Positions 45,327 through 55,406 are shown, counted from the first letter of the stretch. The stretch is DNA of 64,000 nt from Bacteroidaceae bacterium (GCA_017466065.1 JAFTUV010000034.1:62001-126000), one strand, 5' to 3'. Numbers and translations: made by a program. Notes: generated by a model not told the origin, from the letters alone.

Positions 45327-46670
45327 TTAAGTCATTCTCTTTAATTCTTTTCGGAAGCGACTGTAATAAAGAATGGCAGCAGTTGTGAGTCCAACCGGTA
45401 AGCCGTAGGCCACACCTATGCTTCCGAGTCCGGCAGTGAAGCCAAGCAGATAGCTGCAAGGGAGGGCGAGCAGGATAAATGCGATAAATGAGTAGAGGCT
45501 CATAGGCTTGGTTACAGCGATGCCGCGCAGGGCATTGGCATAGTTTATTTGTATGCCGTCGCTCACCTGATAGGCAAGCAAGGGGATTAGTAGTGCTGTG
45601 AACATAGCCTGTATGGCTGTGTCGGTAGTGAATATCGAGGCAAGTTCGTGCTTGAAGAGTGCAATGCAGGCAGATAACACTGCGGCAACAAGGAGTATTA
45701 TGTGCAGCCCGGCGTTGGCTGTTTCGTCCACTCTGTGCCACTCGCCGCGCCCGCGGTAGTGGCTTATGCGTATACAGGCAGCTGCGGCAATGCCATAATA
45801 TACAAGGAAGCAAAGGGAGCCGGTGGTGCACATTACTTGGAAGGCTGCAAGCTCGGTGGCACCCAGCCATCCCATAAGCAGGGAGGCAAGGGAGAAGGAG
45901 GCTGTTTCCATTCCCATCTGCACGGCAAGCGGGGTGCCCACTCTGAACAGACGGGTTATATCGCTGCGACGGCTGCGACGTGCCTTGAATCCGGGTCGAT
46001 AGGCATAGAACTTATTTTGTTTGATTATGAGTGCGACGAAGAGTAGTGCCATAAGAATTCGTGAGATAAGGGTGGCTACTCCTGCACCAAAGAGTCCCAT
46101 TTCGGGGAAACTGCCTATGCCGAAGATTAACAGGTAGTTGAGAAATATATTTGTTAGGTTGCCGCATATTATTACCCAGAGTGCTGTTTTTGTCGCTGCC
46201 ACAGTGTCGGTGAATTGCTTGAAACTGTTGAACAGTATGACAAAGGGAAGCGAGGCGAGCAGAGCGAGGAAGTAGGGGCGCATAAGTGGAAGCAGCTCGG
46301 TCGGTTGGTTGAGGTTGCCCAAATTGAGATAGAGCAGTGAGTAGGCGGCTATCACTATGGTGCCGAAAAGAATGTTGGCCCAAATGCTGTCGCGGAAGGA
46401 GTGCCCTACATTTTCGTCATCGTGTCGGCCGTAGAATGCGCCTATTATGGGGGTGGCTCCGTAACTGAATCCGAGCATCGCAAAGATGCCGAGGTTGAAT
46501 ATGTTGTTGACAAAACCTGCTGCCGAGAGTGCTTCGCCACTGTATTGTCCCACCATTATAGTGTCTATAAAGCCGAGTATTACGTTACCGAGCTGTCCAA
46601 GCACAATCGGTGTGCCCAAGCGTATGATGCTGTTGTAGTGGCTGCGGTAGTTGTTTATGATTCTTATCAT
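45327..46670 (-). CDS. MATE family efflux transporter
   Basis: A 447-residue, twelve-helix inner membrane exporter of the multidrug and toxin extrusion family, normally driven by Na+ or H+. The two halves show the internal repeat, with GTPIVLGQLGNVILGFIDTIMVG near residue 18 and VGTPLAVQMGMETASFSLASL near 242. SYGATPIIGAFYGRHD near 70 is also typical. It has no regulatory gene beside it; the tkt-rpiB operon terminates just upstream. Its substrates cannot be predicted. Confidence 0.94.
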   Translation of the reverse strand: MIRIINNYRSHYNSIIRLGTPIVLGQLGNVILGFIDTIMVGQYSGEALSAAGFVNNIFNLGIFAMLGFSYGATPIIGAFYGRHDDENVGHSFRDSIWANILFGTIVIAAYSLLYLNLGNLNQPTELLPLMRPYFLALLASLPFVILFNSFKQFTDTVAATKTALWVIICGNLTNIFLNYLLIFGIGSFPEMGLFGAGVATLISRILMALLFVALIIKQNKFYAYRPGFKARRSRRSDITRLFRVGTPLAVQMGMETASFSLASLLMGWLGATELAAFQVMCTTGSLCFLVYYGIAAAACIRISHYRGRGEWHRVDETANAGLHIILLVAAVLSACIALFKHELASIFTTDTAIQAMFTALLIPLLAYQVSDGIQINYANALRGIAVTKPMSLYSFIAFILLALPCSYLLGFTAGLGSIGVAYGLPVGLTTAAILYYSRFRKELKRMT

Positions 46671-46689
46671 TGTTCTTTGTTTTTGTACT

Positions 46690-46724
46690 AAAAAGCCTGC
46701 GCAACTTTGTGGTTGGCAGGCTTT
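46690..46724 (-). terminator. Terminator of the tkt-rpiB operon
   Basis: On the minus strand AAAGCCTGC pairs with GCAGGCTTT over 9 bp, and the T-run continues to TTTTT. Confidence 0.85.
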
Positions 46725-46742
46725 CTTTGTGTGCGGTGGTTG

Positions 46743-47183
46743 TTATTTCACCGGTATTGCTTCTATTCTTGCGTTGTGTCTGCCGCCCTCAAAGGGGGTG
46801 TCGAGGAAGGCGTCTACGCATTTTCTTGCCTCTTCGTCGGTGATGAAACGACCGGGCATCACAAGTACGTTGGCATCGTTGTGTTGGCGTGCAAGTTCGG
46901 CTATCGGGGCCTGCCAGCAGAGTGCACCGCGTATGCCTTGGTGATGGTTGACCGACATATTTATACCATTGCCTGTACCACAGATGGCTATTCCACGGGT
47001 GTGCTCGCCTGCTTCGATGGCGGTGGCAAGGGCGTGCCCGAATTCGGGGTAGTTGCAGCTGTCGGTGCTATGTGTGCCATAGTCCTTGTAGCTATATCCC
47101 TTGGCGGCGAGCCACTCTTTTACCTTCTCTTTAAGAGGGTAGCCGGCGTGGTCGCTTGCGAGTCCTATTGTCTTGTTCATCAT
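46743..47183 (-). CDS. rpiB: Ribose-5-phosphate isomerase B
   Basis: A 146-residue RpiB, which interconverts ribose-5-phosphate and ribulose-5-phosphate. Family marks are IGLASDHAGYPLKEKVKEWL at the start, YKDYGTHSTDSCNYPEFG near 32, and GIAICGTGNGINMSVNHHQGIRGAL in two parts near 65, with the catalytic Cys in AICGTGNG. Two tandem ATGs (47183, 47180) are possible starts. It lies 50 bases after transketolase on the same strand, so the two genes make a non-oxidative pentose phosphate operon; a dispersed repeat occupies the gap. Confidence 0.96.
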   Translation of the reverse strand: MMNKTIGLASDHAGYPLKEKVKEWLAAKGYSYKDYGTHSTDSCNYPEFGHALATAIEAGEHTRGIAICGTGNGINMSVNHHQGIRGALCWQAPIAELARQHNDANVLVMPGRFITDEEARKCVDAFLDTPFEGGRHNARIEAIPVK

Positions 47184-47184
47184 T

Positions 47185-47230
47185 TTAGAAACTGTTTTAT
47201 TTTCTAAGAAGCTGCTTGAATTTCTAAAAA
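47185..47230 (+). repeat. Degenerate AAACTGTTTAAATTT family copy between tkt and rpiB
   Basis: TTTTAGAAACTGTTTTATTT is followed by CTAAGAAGCTGCTTGAATTT, two diverged repeats of the family end sequence in tandem. Confidence 0.5.
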
Positions 47231-47233
47231 ATC

Positions 47234-49246
47234 TTATAGCATTGCTTTTACTTGCTCATATACGTTCTGTGCAGTGAAGCCGAGTTTCTCATCGAGCACT
47301 TTATAAGGTGCGGAGTAACCGAACGATTCGAGGCCGTAAACTTTTCCGTTGGGGCCTACAAGGCTTTGCAGGTTCACGGGAAGACCGGCTGTGAGGCCGA
47401 ATATCTTTGCCTCGCGGGGAAGGATGCTTTCCTGATACTGCTGGGGCTGTGTGCGGAAGAGGCCTTCGGAGGGTACTGATACGATGCGCACTTTAATGCC
47501 GTCGGCTTTGAGCAGTTTGGCTCCTTCGACAAGAGTGGATACCTCGGAACCCGATGCAAGGAGTATTATATCGTAGTCTTCATCGCTGTCGGCGATTATG
47601 TAGGCTCCTTTTTCGGTTTGTGTGTAGTCGGTGCCGGCGGGGAGGTTGGTGATATTCTGACGCGAGAAGATGAGCCCGGTGGGGGTGTTGTCGTTCTCCA
47701 TTGCCAGTTTCCACGCTTGTGTGGCCTCGTTTACATCGGCGGGGCGCAACACGAGCATTGAGTTGCGGCCGTGGTGGTTCTTTACCTTCTCCATCAGGCG
47801 CACTTGTGCTTCCTGCTCCACAGGTTCGTGGGTGGGGCCATCTTCGCCTACGCGGAAGGCGTCGTGCGACCAGATGAACTTGACGGGGAGCTCCATAAGT
47901 GCTGCCATTCGTATTGCAGGTTTCATATAGTCGCTGAATACGAAGAAGGTACCGCAGGCTGCAATAACTCCGCCGTGGAGTGCCATTCCTATACAAAGAC
48001 AGGCCATTGTGAGCTCCGATACTCCGGCGTGCAGGAATGCTCCGCTGAAATCTCCGGGGGCTATTGCGTGTGTCTTTTTGAGGAATCCGTCGGTTTTGTC
48101 GCTATTGCAGAGGTCGGCCGACGATACTATCATATTTTCGTATTTCTCGGCGAGTATGCCAAGGATGGTGGCCGATGCGTTGCGTGTGGGGCTGTCGGCC
48201 TTCTGTTCTATGCTGTTCCAGTCGATGGCAGGATGTGCGCCTGCGAACCACTCGGCGAGCTTTACTGCCTTGTCGGGGTTGGTGGCTGCCCACGCTGCTT
48301 TCTGTTGCTTGCGTTCGGCAACTATCTTGCGCAGTTCGGCAAGGCGGTTGTCGTACATTGCTTTTACTTCGGGGAAGAATACAAAGGGGTTCTCAACATC
48401 GCCACCGAGGTTCTTGATGGTGTTTATGTAGGCATCGCCGCCGAGGGGTGCTCCGTGTGTGGCGCAGTCGAATTCGTAGCTGCTACCGTCGGCGCGACGT
48501 GCGCCCTTGCCCATTACGGTGTTACCGATGATGAGGGTGGGGCGTTCCTGTTCGGCTTTTGCTTCGGTGAGGGCGGCGCGTATTGCATCGCAGTCGTTGC
48601 CGTCGATGGTTATTACCTTCCAGCCCCAAGCCTCGTATTTCTTGGCGGTGTCTTCCCACATCACTTGGTCGCAACGGGTTGACAACTGTATCTGGTTGGC
48701 GTCGTAGAACATTATGAGGTTGCTCAATTTGAGGAAACCTGCCACACGGCCTGCACCTTGTGATATTTCCTCCTGTATGCCTCCGTCGGAAATGAAGGCG
48801 TAGATTGTCTGCCCCATAACCTCTTTGCCCAAGCGTGTTTCGAGGAATTTTGCGGCGATGGCTGCACCCACTGCGTAGGTGTGTCCTTGTCCCAACGGGC
48901 CTGATGTGTTTTCGATGCCACGTGCAAAATTAACTTCGGGGTGGCCGGGAGTGGCGCTTCCCCATTGGCGAAGCTCTTTAAGCTCGTCCATTGTGTATTT
49001 GTCGCAGAGTGCAAGAACCGAATAGAGCATTGGCGACATATGACCGGGGTCGAGGAAGAAACGGTCGCGACCCTCCCACAGGGGATTTTCGGGGTCATAG
49101 ACCATAAACTCGGAGTAGAGCACGTTTATAAAGTCGGCTCCACCCATTGCTCCACCGGGGTGTCCCGATTTTGCTTTTTCTACCATTGCTGCTGAAAGAA
49201 TGCGGATATTGTCCGCTGCTTTGTTCATCAGTTGCTTGCTGTTCAT
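47234..49246 (-). CDS. tkt: Transketolase
   Basis: A 670-residue thiamine-diphosphate enzyme transferring two-carbon units between sugar phosphates. The N-terminal domain has KSGHPGGAMGGADF near residue 26 and the ThDP-binding segment SDGGIQEEISQGAGRV near 152. The pyrimidine domain starts near 360 (IVSSADLCNSDKTDGFL) with GVSELTMACLCIGMALHGG containing the catalytic Glu. The C-terminal domain follows (GLPVNLQSLVGPNGKVYGLE). It is a full-length single-chain enzyme, first gene of the operon with rpiB. A minus-strand TAAATTTG box lies at 49330-49323. Confidence 0.97.
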   Translation of the reverse strand: MNSKQLMNKAADNIRILSAAMVEKAKSGHPGGAMGGADFINVLYSEFMVYDPENPLWEGRDRFFLDPGHMSPMLYSVLALCDKYTMDELKELRQWGSATPGHPEVNFARGIENTSGPLGQGHTYAVGAAIAAKFLETRLGKEVMGQTIYAFISDGGIQEEISQGAGRVAGFLKLSNLIMFYDANQIQLSTRCDQVMWEDTAKKYEAWGWKVITIDGNDCDAIRAALTEAKAEQERPTLIIGNTVMGKGARRADGSSYEFDCATHGAPLGGDAYINTIKNLGGDVENPFVFFPEVKAMYDNRLAELRKIVAERKQQKAAWAATNPDKAVKLAEWFAGAHPAIDWNSIEQKADSPTRNASATILGILAEKYENMIVSSADLCNSDKTDGFLKKTHAIAPGDFSGAFLHAGVSELTMACLCIGMALHGGVIAACGTFFVFSDYMKPAIRMAALMELPVKFIWSHDAFRVGEDGPTHEPVEQEAQVRLMEKVKNHHGRNSMLVLRPADVNEATQAWKLAMENDNTPTGLIFSRQNITNLPAGTDYTQTEKGAYIIADSDEDYDIILLASGSEVSTLVEGAKLLKADGIKVRIVSVPSEGLFRTQPQQYQESILPREAKIFGLTAGLPVNLQSLVGPNGKVYGLESFGYSAPYKVLDEKLGFTAQNVYEQVKAML

Positions 49247-49322
49247 ACCTTTATAATATTATTGGGGTAATTTAATTTTCCTATTGAGCTTTCGGCTCTT
49301 TTTCTATCTTTATTATTAACTG

Positions 49323-49330
49323 CAAATTTA
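49323..49330 (-). promoter_or_regulatory. Candidate -7 box of tkt-rpiB
   Basis: TAAATTTG on the minus strand about 77 bases before the tkt start. No clear -33 box. The rest of 49247-49457 is AT-rich and empty. Confidence 0.45.
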
Positions 49331-49457
49331 CTATTTTTTGTTTGAATGTGCGGTATATTTTTATGATGTTTTTTCAATATTTCTGTTTTATGTGTGGGGG
49401 CGTGTGCTTTTTTTCTATTTTTTGTTTTTTTATGTTTTAATTGGGGTGGTTTTGTGC

Positions 49458-49465
49458 TATCTTCG
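49458..49465 (+). promoter_or_regulatory. -7 box of tex
   Basis: TATCTTCG, 20 bases before the chosen tex ATG. Confidence 0.55.
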
Positions 49466-49485
49466 TGGAAATTAACTTACGGATT

Positions 49486-51597
49486 ATGCTTGTAGAAATT
49501 ATATCGAAGGAACTTGGCTTTGCGCCGGGAAGGGTGAGGAATGTGGTCGAACTGCTCGATGGGGGTGCTACAGTGCCTTTCATCGCGCGTTATCGCAAGG
49601 AGGCTACCGGTTCGATGGACGAGGTGGCTGTGGGCAGTGTGAAGGAGCTGTATGAGAAACTTAAACAGATAGTGCAGCGCAAGGCTACCATTGTTGCTAC
49701 CATCGAGGAACAGGGGAGGCTTACCGAGGAACTTAAAAAGCGTATCGACGGTTGTTTCGATGCGGTGGAGTTAGAGGATATTTATCTGCCCTATAAGCCT
49801 AAACGCCGCACTCGTGCCACAGTGGCGCGTGAGCGTGGATTGGAGCCGCTTGCCGATATTATATGGCAACAGCAGACGAGCGATATTGCGGGGCACGCGC
49901 GTAGATTCATAAATGGTGATGTGCCCACGGTTGATGATGCTGTTGCGGGTGCGTGCGACATTATTGCCGAGCGTGTTTCGGAGGATGAGTGGGCGCGTGG
50001 TTGTATGCGTAGGCTTTTTGTGCGTCGCGGCGTGCTTGTTTCAAAGGTGGTAAAGGGAAAAGAGCCCGATGCTGTGAAATATGCCGATTATTATGAGTGG
50101 CAGGAGCCTGTGGCGCGCATTTCGTCGCATCGTCTGCTGGCTATTCTGCGTGGTGAGGAAGAGGGCTTTTTGCGCGTTGGCATTACTGTCAATTCCGACG
50201 AGGCTTGCGAGCAGTTGTTCCGTCATTTTATTAAAAAAGGTTCGCCTGTGCGTGGCATTATGGAGCAGGCGGTGGCCGATGGTTACAAACGATTGCTGGC
50301 ACCGTCGATTGAGAATGAAACACGCGCTGCTGCAAAGCAGAAGGCCGATGATGAGGCCATTGCAGTGTTTGCCGATAATTTAAGACAATTGCTGCTGTCG
50401 TCGCCTTTGGGGCAGAAGGCGGTGTTGGCCATCGACCCGGGCTTTCGCACAGGGTGCAAGGTGGTTGCACTCGATAAACAGGGTAATCTGTTGTGTCACA
50501 GTGTGATTTATCCGCATCCGCCGCATAACGACAGGGAGGGGGCTGCCGAGCTTCTCTCTTCGTGGGTGAAGATTTATTCCATAGAGGCGTTTGCCATAGG
50601 TAACGGCACGGCCGGGCGTGAGACGGAGAGCTTTGTGCGCTCTTTGGGATTGTCGCCCGATGTTTTTGTGGTGAACGAAGATGGCGCGTCGGTCTATTCG
50701 GCCTCGGCGGTGGCACGCGAGGAGTTTCCCACCGAGGATGTGACGGTGCGTGGTGCGGTGTCTATTGGGCGAAGGCTCATCGACCCGCTGTCGGAACTTG
50801 TGAAGATAGAGCCGCGCTCGATAGGGGTGGGGCAGTATCAGCATAGTGTCGATCAGTCGAAATTAAAGGATAGACTCGATGTTGTTGTGGAGAGTTGTGT
50901 GAATCTTGTGGGGGTGAATCTGAACACTGCCACCAAGCAAATTCTTACACATATTTCGGGATTGGGGCCCGTGCTTGCCGAGAATATTGTGAAATACCGT
51001 GCCGAGAATGGCGATTTTCGCTCGCGCCGTGCATTGTTGAAGGTACCGCGCTTGGGAGCAAAGGCGTTTGAGCAGGCTGCGGGTTTCTTGCGTGTGGTGG
51101 GTGGCGATGTGTTGCTCGACAACACTGCGGTGCACCCCGAATCGTATGCGGTGGTTGAGAGGATGGCTGCCGATGCGGGTGTGTCGCTCGAAGAGTTTAT
51201 AATGGACAAGGAGGTGCGCCGTCGTGTGGTGCTCAAAGATTATGTGACCGAGAAAGTGGGAATTCCTACGCTCAATGATATTATGGATGCGCTTAACAAA
51301 CGCGGGCTCGACCCTCGTGAGCCGGCGCGTGCTTTTGCCTTCGATGCTTCGGTACACGAGATTGACGACCTGCGTGTGGGAATGCTTCTCCCCGGTATTG
51401 TGAGCAATGTAACAGCTTTTGGTGCCTTTGTTAATGTGGGCGTGCATCAGGATGGGCTTGTGCACATTTCGCAACTTGCCGACCGCTATGTGTCGTCGCC
51501 CGGCGATGTAGTTAAATTGGGTCAGCAGGTGATGGTGCGTGTGGTAGAGGTCGACCTTAAACGCCGCCGCATTTCGTTGAGTATGAAGGGTGTGTGA
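49486..51597 (+). CDS. tex: Transcription accessory protein Tex (S1 RNA-binding)
   Basis: A 703-residue Tex/Spt6-like nucleic-acid-binding protein. It starts with the Tex N-domain (GATVPFIARYRKEATGSMDEV near residue 26), then a YqgF-like domain (LAIDPGFRTGCKVVALDKQG near 315), a helix-hairpin-helix region (YRAENGDFRSRRALLKVPRLG near 504) and a C-terminal S1 domain (GMLLPGIVSNVTAFGAFVNVG near 632). The ATG at 49486 matches the domain start and leaves a short leader after the promoter. It is a single gene converging on galK. Confidence 0.96.
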   Translation: MLVEIISKELGFAPGRVRNVVELLDGGATVPFIARYRKEATGSMDEVAVGSVKELYEKLKQIVQRKATIVATIEEQGRLTEELKKRIDGCFDAVELEDIYLPYKPKRRTRATVARERGLEPLADIIWQQQTSDIAGHARRFINGDVPTVDDAVAGACDIIAERVSEDEWARGCMRRLFVRRGVLVSKVVKGKEPDAVKYADYYEWQEPVARISSHRLLAILRGEEEGFLRVGITVNSDEACEQLFRHFIKKGSPVRGIMEQAVADGYKRLLAPSIENETRAAAKQKADDEAIAVFADNLRQLLLSSPLGQKAVLAIDPGFRTGCKVVALDKQGNLLCHSVIYPHPPHNDREGAAELLSSWVKIYSIEAFAIGNGTAGRETESFVRSLGLSPDVFVVNEDGASVYSASAVAREEFPTEDVTVRGAVSIGRRLIDPLSELVKIEPRSIGVGQYQHSVDQSKLKDRLDVVVESCVNLVGVNLNTATKQILTHISGLGPVLAENIVKYRAENGDFRSRRALLKVPRLGAKAFEQAAGFLRVVGGDVLLDNTAVHPESYAVVERMAADAGVSLEEFIMDKEVRRRVVLKDYVTEKVGIPTLNDIMDALNKRGLDPREPARAFAFDASVHEIDDLRVGMLLPGIVSNVTAFGAFVNVGVHQDGLVHISQLADRYVSSPGDVVKLGQQVMVRVVEVDLKRRRISLSMKGV

Positions 51598-51760
51598 AAA
51601 AGTGGCGAATTTGCAACCTTATATAAATACTTGTACTATAAAAACTTTAAACCTCGCTGGTAACGCTTATTTTGTGTTGTCGCTGTGAAACCTGCAAGTA
51701 AACTTGTGTTTCGCTTATTTGCACAATCTTTGCCGTGGATACTTTATCGTTCTGTGAATA

Positions 51761-51792
51761 AAAAATGTCGAGGGAAATCCCTCGACATTTTT
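51761..51792. terminator. Bidirectional terminator between tex and galK
   Basis: AAAAATGTCGAGGGA and TCCCTCGACATTTTT form a 15-bp perfect stem with a two-base centre and A/T flanks on both sides. The preceding 51598-51760 has no gene. Confidence 0.9.
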
Positions 51793-51812
51793 CGTATGCT
51801 AATTTATGGTGA

Positions 51813-52967
51813 TTAGCAGATTTTGCGAGAACCGTCGCCGATAACAACGTCGTAAACCTTGGGAGCTTTACCATATTTCTTGTTGTAACGCTCGTTGGCT
51901 TTCTCGATGAAGATGTCGTACAACTCCTCTTTAACGAGGTTGATGGTGCAACCGCCAAAGCCGCCACCCATCATACGTGAGCCTGTTACACCGCAGTCAA
52001 TAGCAACATCTACCAAGAAGTCGAGCTCCTCGCAGCTTACATCGTAATCCTTGCTCAAACCGAAGTGTGTTTCATACATCTTCTTACCAACAGTTTCATA
52101 GTCACCGGCCTCCAATGCGGCGCATACATCGAGCACGCGCTCAACCTCGCCGATAACATATTTGGCACGGCTGTAATCCTCGGGCTTCAATTCGGCCTTA
52201 ATCTCCTCCAACATCTCAAAGTTAGCGTCGCGCAACGACTCAACCTCGGGGTGTTTGGTCTTTATAACCTCTGCAACGTGCTCGCAACTCAAACGACGCT
52301 CGTTGTAGGGAGAACCGGCAAGCTCGTGCTTAACGCAGGTGTTCAAAAGAACGAGTTTGTAACCTGTGGGCTTGAAGGGGAAGTATTGGTATTCCAAGTT
52401 GCGGCAGTCCAAACGAATGAGGCTGCCTGCCTTGCCGAATACGCTGGCAAACTGGTCCATAATACCACACTTGACACCAATGTAGTTATGCTCGGTTGCC
52501 TGTCCCACTTTCGCAAGCTCGAACTTGTCGATTTTGTTGTCACCGAACATATCGTTCAACGCGTATGCGAATGTGCTCTCCAATGCTGCCGAAGATGACA
52601 TACCTGCACCGAGGGGAACATCGCCTGCAAATGCAGTGTTGAAACCTTTTACATCAACGCCACGCTTGATCATCTCGCGGCAAACACCGAAGATGTAACG
52701 TGCCCAAGATGCGCGGGGTGCATCCTCCTCGTTGAGGCCGAATTCTACATAATCCTTCTCGTCAATAGAGTAGGCACACACTTTGTTTGTGCCGTTAGCC
52801 TTAATCTCGGCCATAATACCCTTGTTCACAGCACCGGGGAATACAAAACCATTGTTGTAGTCGGTGTGCTCACCAATGAGGTTGATGCGGCCGGGAGAGG
52901 CGTAGATGCTTCCTGTTGTTCCGTCGAAGTGTTTGATGAAACGGCTTCTTACAAATTCTATATCCAT
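51813..52967 (-). CDS. galK: Galactokinase
   Basis: A 384-residue GHMP kinase phosphorylating alpha-D-galactose at C1 in the Leloir pathway. It has the galactokinase signature GRINLIGEHTDYNNGFVFPG near residue 26, the ATP-binding loop PLGAGMSSSAALE near 117, and the third motif GSRMMGGGFGGCTINLV near 338. It is the last gene of a galM-gluP-galK operon (gaps 44 and 49 bases). galT and galE are not in the window. Confidence 0.97.
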   Translation of the reverse strand: MDIEFVRSRFIKHFDGTTGSIYASPGRINLIGEHTDYNNGFVFPGAVNKGIMAEIKANGTNKVCAYSIDEKDYVEFGLNEEDAPRASWARYIFGVCREMIKRGVDVKGFNTAFAGDVPLGAGMSSSAALESTFAYALNDMFGDNKIDKFELAKVGQATEHNYIGVKCGIMDQFASVFGKAGSLIRLDCRNLEYQYFPFKPTGYKLVLLNTCVKHELAGSPYNERRLSCEHVAEVIKTKHPEVESLRDANFEMLEEIKAELKPEDYSRAKYVIGEVERVLDVCAALEAGDYETVGKKMYETHFGLSKDYDVSCEELDFLVDVAIDCGVTGSRMMGGGFGGCTINLVKEELYDIFIEKANERYNKKYGKAPKVYDVVIGDGSRKIC

Positions 52968-53016
52968 TGTTTTAAAGTATTTATAGGTTAGTTATATAGT
53001 TAATTGTCTGTTTCAA

Positions 53017-54279
53017 TTATTTCTTTGCGGGTTTTGAACCTACAAGTGCGTAGAACAGGATGTAGGCTGCGCAGAATACTACTACCCAGAAGCTGGTGAT
53101 GTAGTTGGTGGCATCGGCAACAGCTGCCTGAATAGCCATCATCACGGCACAACCGAATACCATTGTCATAAAGATACCCGATGCAATAGCTGTGAATTTG
53201 CCCAATCCCTCAACAGCCATATTGAAGATTGCACCCCACATAACAGAAGTGCAGAGACCTACCAACAGGAACGAGAAGATACCAACGGGGATAGGCTGCC
53301 AAATGAGCTCCAATTTACCCCAATCGACACCGGGGAACGACACGATAATGTCGGTGGGTGCGTACATACCGAAGAGCACAAGCACGAGTGTTGCAATAGA
53401 TACGGTTGTAATCATAGCACGGCTCGATACCTTGTTACCGATACCTGCACCAACGAAACGGCCGATGAGCATCATAAACCAGTATACGGCTACGAGCATA
53501 CCTACTGTACCTGCGGGAATACCGTCGGCGATGAGGTACTGCTGAACGAAGTTGGGCACACCTACCTCGATACCCATATACAAGAAGATGGCCAATGCAC
53601 CGAGTGCAAAGTGGCGATAGCTCATCGCACCTTTGATGAGGCTAAGCTCAACGGGTGCCTGCTCGGGCTCTTCAATTTTTGTGAAAGAGATTACGATGAA
53701 GGCAATTACGAAGATTGCGAGGGCAATCATAAGCGCGGGAGTTGCGTCGGCGATTTTAGCTTTTGTTGCGTCGGCGATGAGAGCACCCATAAGGATGTAG
53801 CAGGCCACAGCAGCCGATGAGTTGAACACGCCACCAATCTGGATAAGCTGGTTACCGCTGTTACCGCCACCGCCCAAGAGGTTGAGCATAGGGTTAACAA
53901 CGCAGTTGAGAATACACATACACAAACCTGCGATGAATGCACCAATGAGGTAAACTGCAAACACAAGGCCGAGGTTCTGCTCAACATCGAGCATTCCGCT
54001 GAACCATTGAATAAGGATACCTGCGGCACCTACTGCAAGGCCGATAAGCGCGGTCTTTTTGTAACCGAATTTAGAAATGAGCATACCTGCGGGAATACCC
54101 ATTACCAAATATGCAACGAAGTTACCGTAGTTACCAATCTGTGCAAGCACGTTGGAGATAGGACCTTGGTTCTTGATGATGGTTGCCATAGGTGTACACA
54201 AGTTGGTCACGAAGGCAATCATTGCGAAGAGCGCAATCATTACGATGATGGCTCCCCATTGTTTCTTTTGTTGACTCAT
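53017..54279 (-). CDS. Glucose/galactose MFS transporter (GluP/FucP type)
   Basis: A 420-residue, twelve-helix sugar:H+ symporter of the FucP/GluP branch. Typical stretches are GNYGNFVAYLVMGIPAGMLIS near 48, the C-terminal half motif MLVAVYWFMMLIGRFVGAGIG near 258, and the loop before it (VGVPNFVQQYLIADG). Position between galM and galK indicates that galactose (or glucose) is the substrate. The product would bring the sugar into the cytoplasm after GalM equilibrates its anomers. Confidence 0.93.
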   Translation of the reverse strand: MSQQKKQWGAIIVMIALFAMIAFVTNLCTPMATIIKNQGPISNVLAQIGNYGNFVAYLVMGIPAGMLISKFGYKKTALIGLAVGAAGILIQWFSGMLDVEQNLGLVFAVYLIGAFIAGLCMCILNCVVNPMLNLLGGGGNSGNQLIQIGGVFNSSAAVACYILMGALIADATKAKIADATPALMIALAIFVIAFIVISFTKIEEPEQAPVELSLIKGAMSYRHFALGALAIFLYMGIEVGVPNFVQQYLIADGIPAGTVGMLVAVYWFMMLIGRFVGAGIGNKVSSRAMITTVSIATLVLVLFGMYAPTDIIVSFPGVDWGKLELIWQPIPVGIFSFLLVGLCTSVMWGAIFNMAVEGLGKFTAIASGIFMTMVFGCAVMMAIQAAVADATNYITSFWVVVFCAAYILFYALVGSKPAKK

Positions 54280-54323
54280 AGTTTAAAAAATTATTTATTG
54301 ATTAATTAGAATGAATATCCTTC

Positions 54324-55406
54324 TTATTTATCAACACCGAATTTATATACGGTAACCTGTGAATACTCCTCACCGGGCTTCAACACTACGCTGGGGAAGT
54401 GTGCGCGGTTGGGAGAGTCGGGGAAGTGCTGTGCCTCGAAACAGATTGCGCTACGCTTGGGGAATGTTGCACCCTGCCAGCCTGCAAAGCCGCTGTGCCA
54501 GTTCGATGTATATACCTGAACGCCGGGCTCGGTGGTGTAAACCTCCATTGTGCGGCCGCTTACAGGCTCGGTGACTTTGGCAGCGAAACTCAATTCGCCC
54601 ACCTCTTTCTTGTTGAGCACGTAGCAGTGGTCGTAACCGGCTCCGTGCTTGATCTGCTCCTCGTCGGCGTCTATGCGTGCACCTACCGCGGTGGGTGTGG
54701 TGAAGTCGAACGCTGTGCCTTTTACGGGAACGATGGTGCCGTAGGGTACCGATGTATCGTCGATGGGCACGAAGAAGTCGGCGTTTATTTCGCAAATGAG
54801 GTTGTCTATTGTAGCTGTGGGATTGGCAATTCCGGAGAGTGAGAAGAAACCGTGGCTTGTGAGATTCACGATTGTAGTTTTGTCGGTAGTTGCCTTGTAG
54901 GTGATTTTGAGCTCATTATCATCGCTCCAAGAGTAAATTACGGTAGTGTCGAGTGTGCCGGGGAAGCCCTCCTCCATATCTGCCGAAACATAACGCAGTT
55001 TCAATGTCTGTGCATCAATCTGTTCTGCGTCCCAAACGCGGGCGTGGAAGCCTGTGGGGCCACCGTGCAGATGGTTGGGACCGTTGTTGATTGCAAGTTC
55101 ATATTCCTTGCCGTCGATGGTGAACTTTCCTTTGCAGATGCGGTTGCCGTAGCGGCCCACAAGTGTGCTCAAAAATGGTTCGGGGCTTGCAAGGAGATTG
55201 TCGATGCTGTCGTGTCCCTGAATTACGTTGGCGTAGTTGCCGTTCTTGTCGGGCACCATAATGGTGCAGATGGCACCGCCGTAATTTGTGATTGCAACTT
55301 CGCTGCCTTGCTTGTTTTTAAGGATGAACAGCGCTGTTTCTTTGCCGTCTACAACTTTCTTAAAGTCGGCGGCTTTCAATTGCGATAGATTTTCTGTACA
55401 GCTCAT
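54324..55406 (-). CDS. galM: Aldose 1-epimerase (galactose mutarotase)
   Basis: A 360-residue mutarotase interconverting alpha and beta galactose. Family marks are TNYGGAICTIMVPDKNG near residue 40, VGRYGNRICKGKF near 84, NNGPNHLHGGPTGFHARVW near 108 with the catalytic His, VNLTSHGFFSL near 185 with the second His, and the late Glu in AICFEAQHFPDSPN near 325. MSCTENLSQ lacks an obvious signal peptide, so a cytoplasmic site is likely. It is the first gene of the galactose operon, preceded by a structured 100-base leader. Confidence 0.96.
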   Translation of the reverse strand: MSCTENLSQLKAADFKKVVDGKETALFILKNKQGSEVAITNYGGAICTIMVPDKNGNYANVIQGHDSIDNLLASPEPFLSTLVGRYGNRICKGKFTIDGKEYELAINNGPNHLHGGPTGFHARVWDAEQIDAQTLKLRYVSADMEEGFPGTLDTTVIYSWSDDNELKITYKATTDKTTIVNLTSHGFFSLSGIANPTATIDNLICEINADFFVPIDDTSVPYGTIVPVKGTAFDFTTPTAVGARIDADEEQIKHGAGYDHCYVLNKKEVGELSFAAKVTEPVSGRTMEVYTTEPGVQVYTSNWHSGFAGWQGATFPKRSAICFEAQHFPDSPNRAHFPSVVLKPGEEYSQVTVYKFGVDK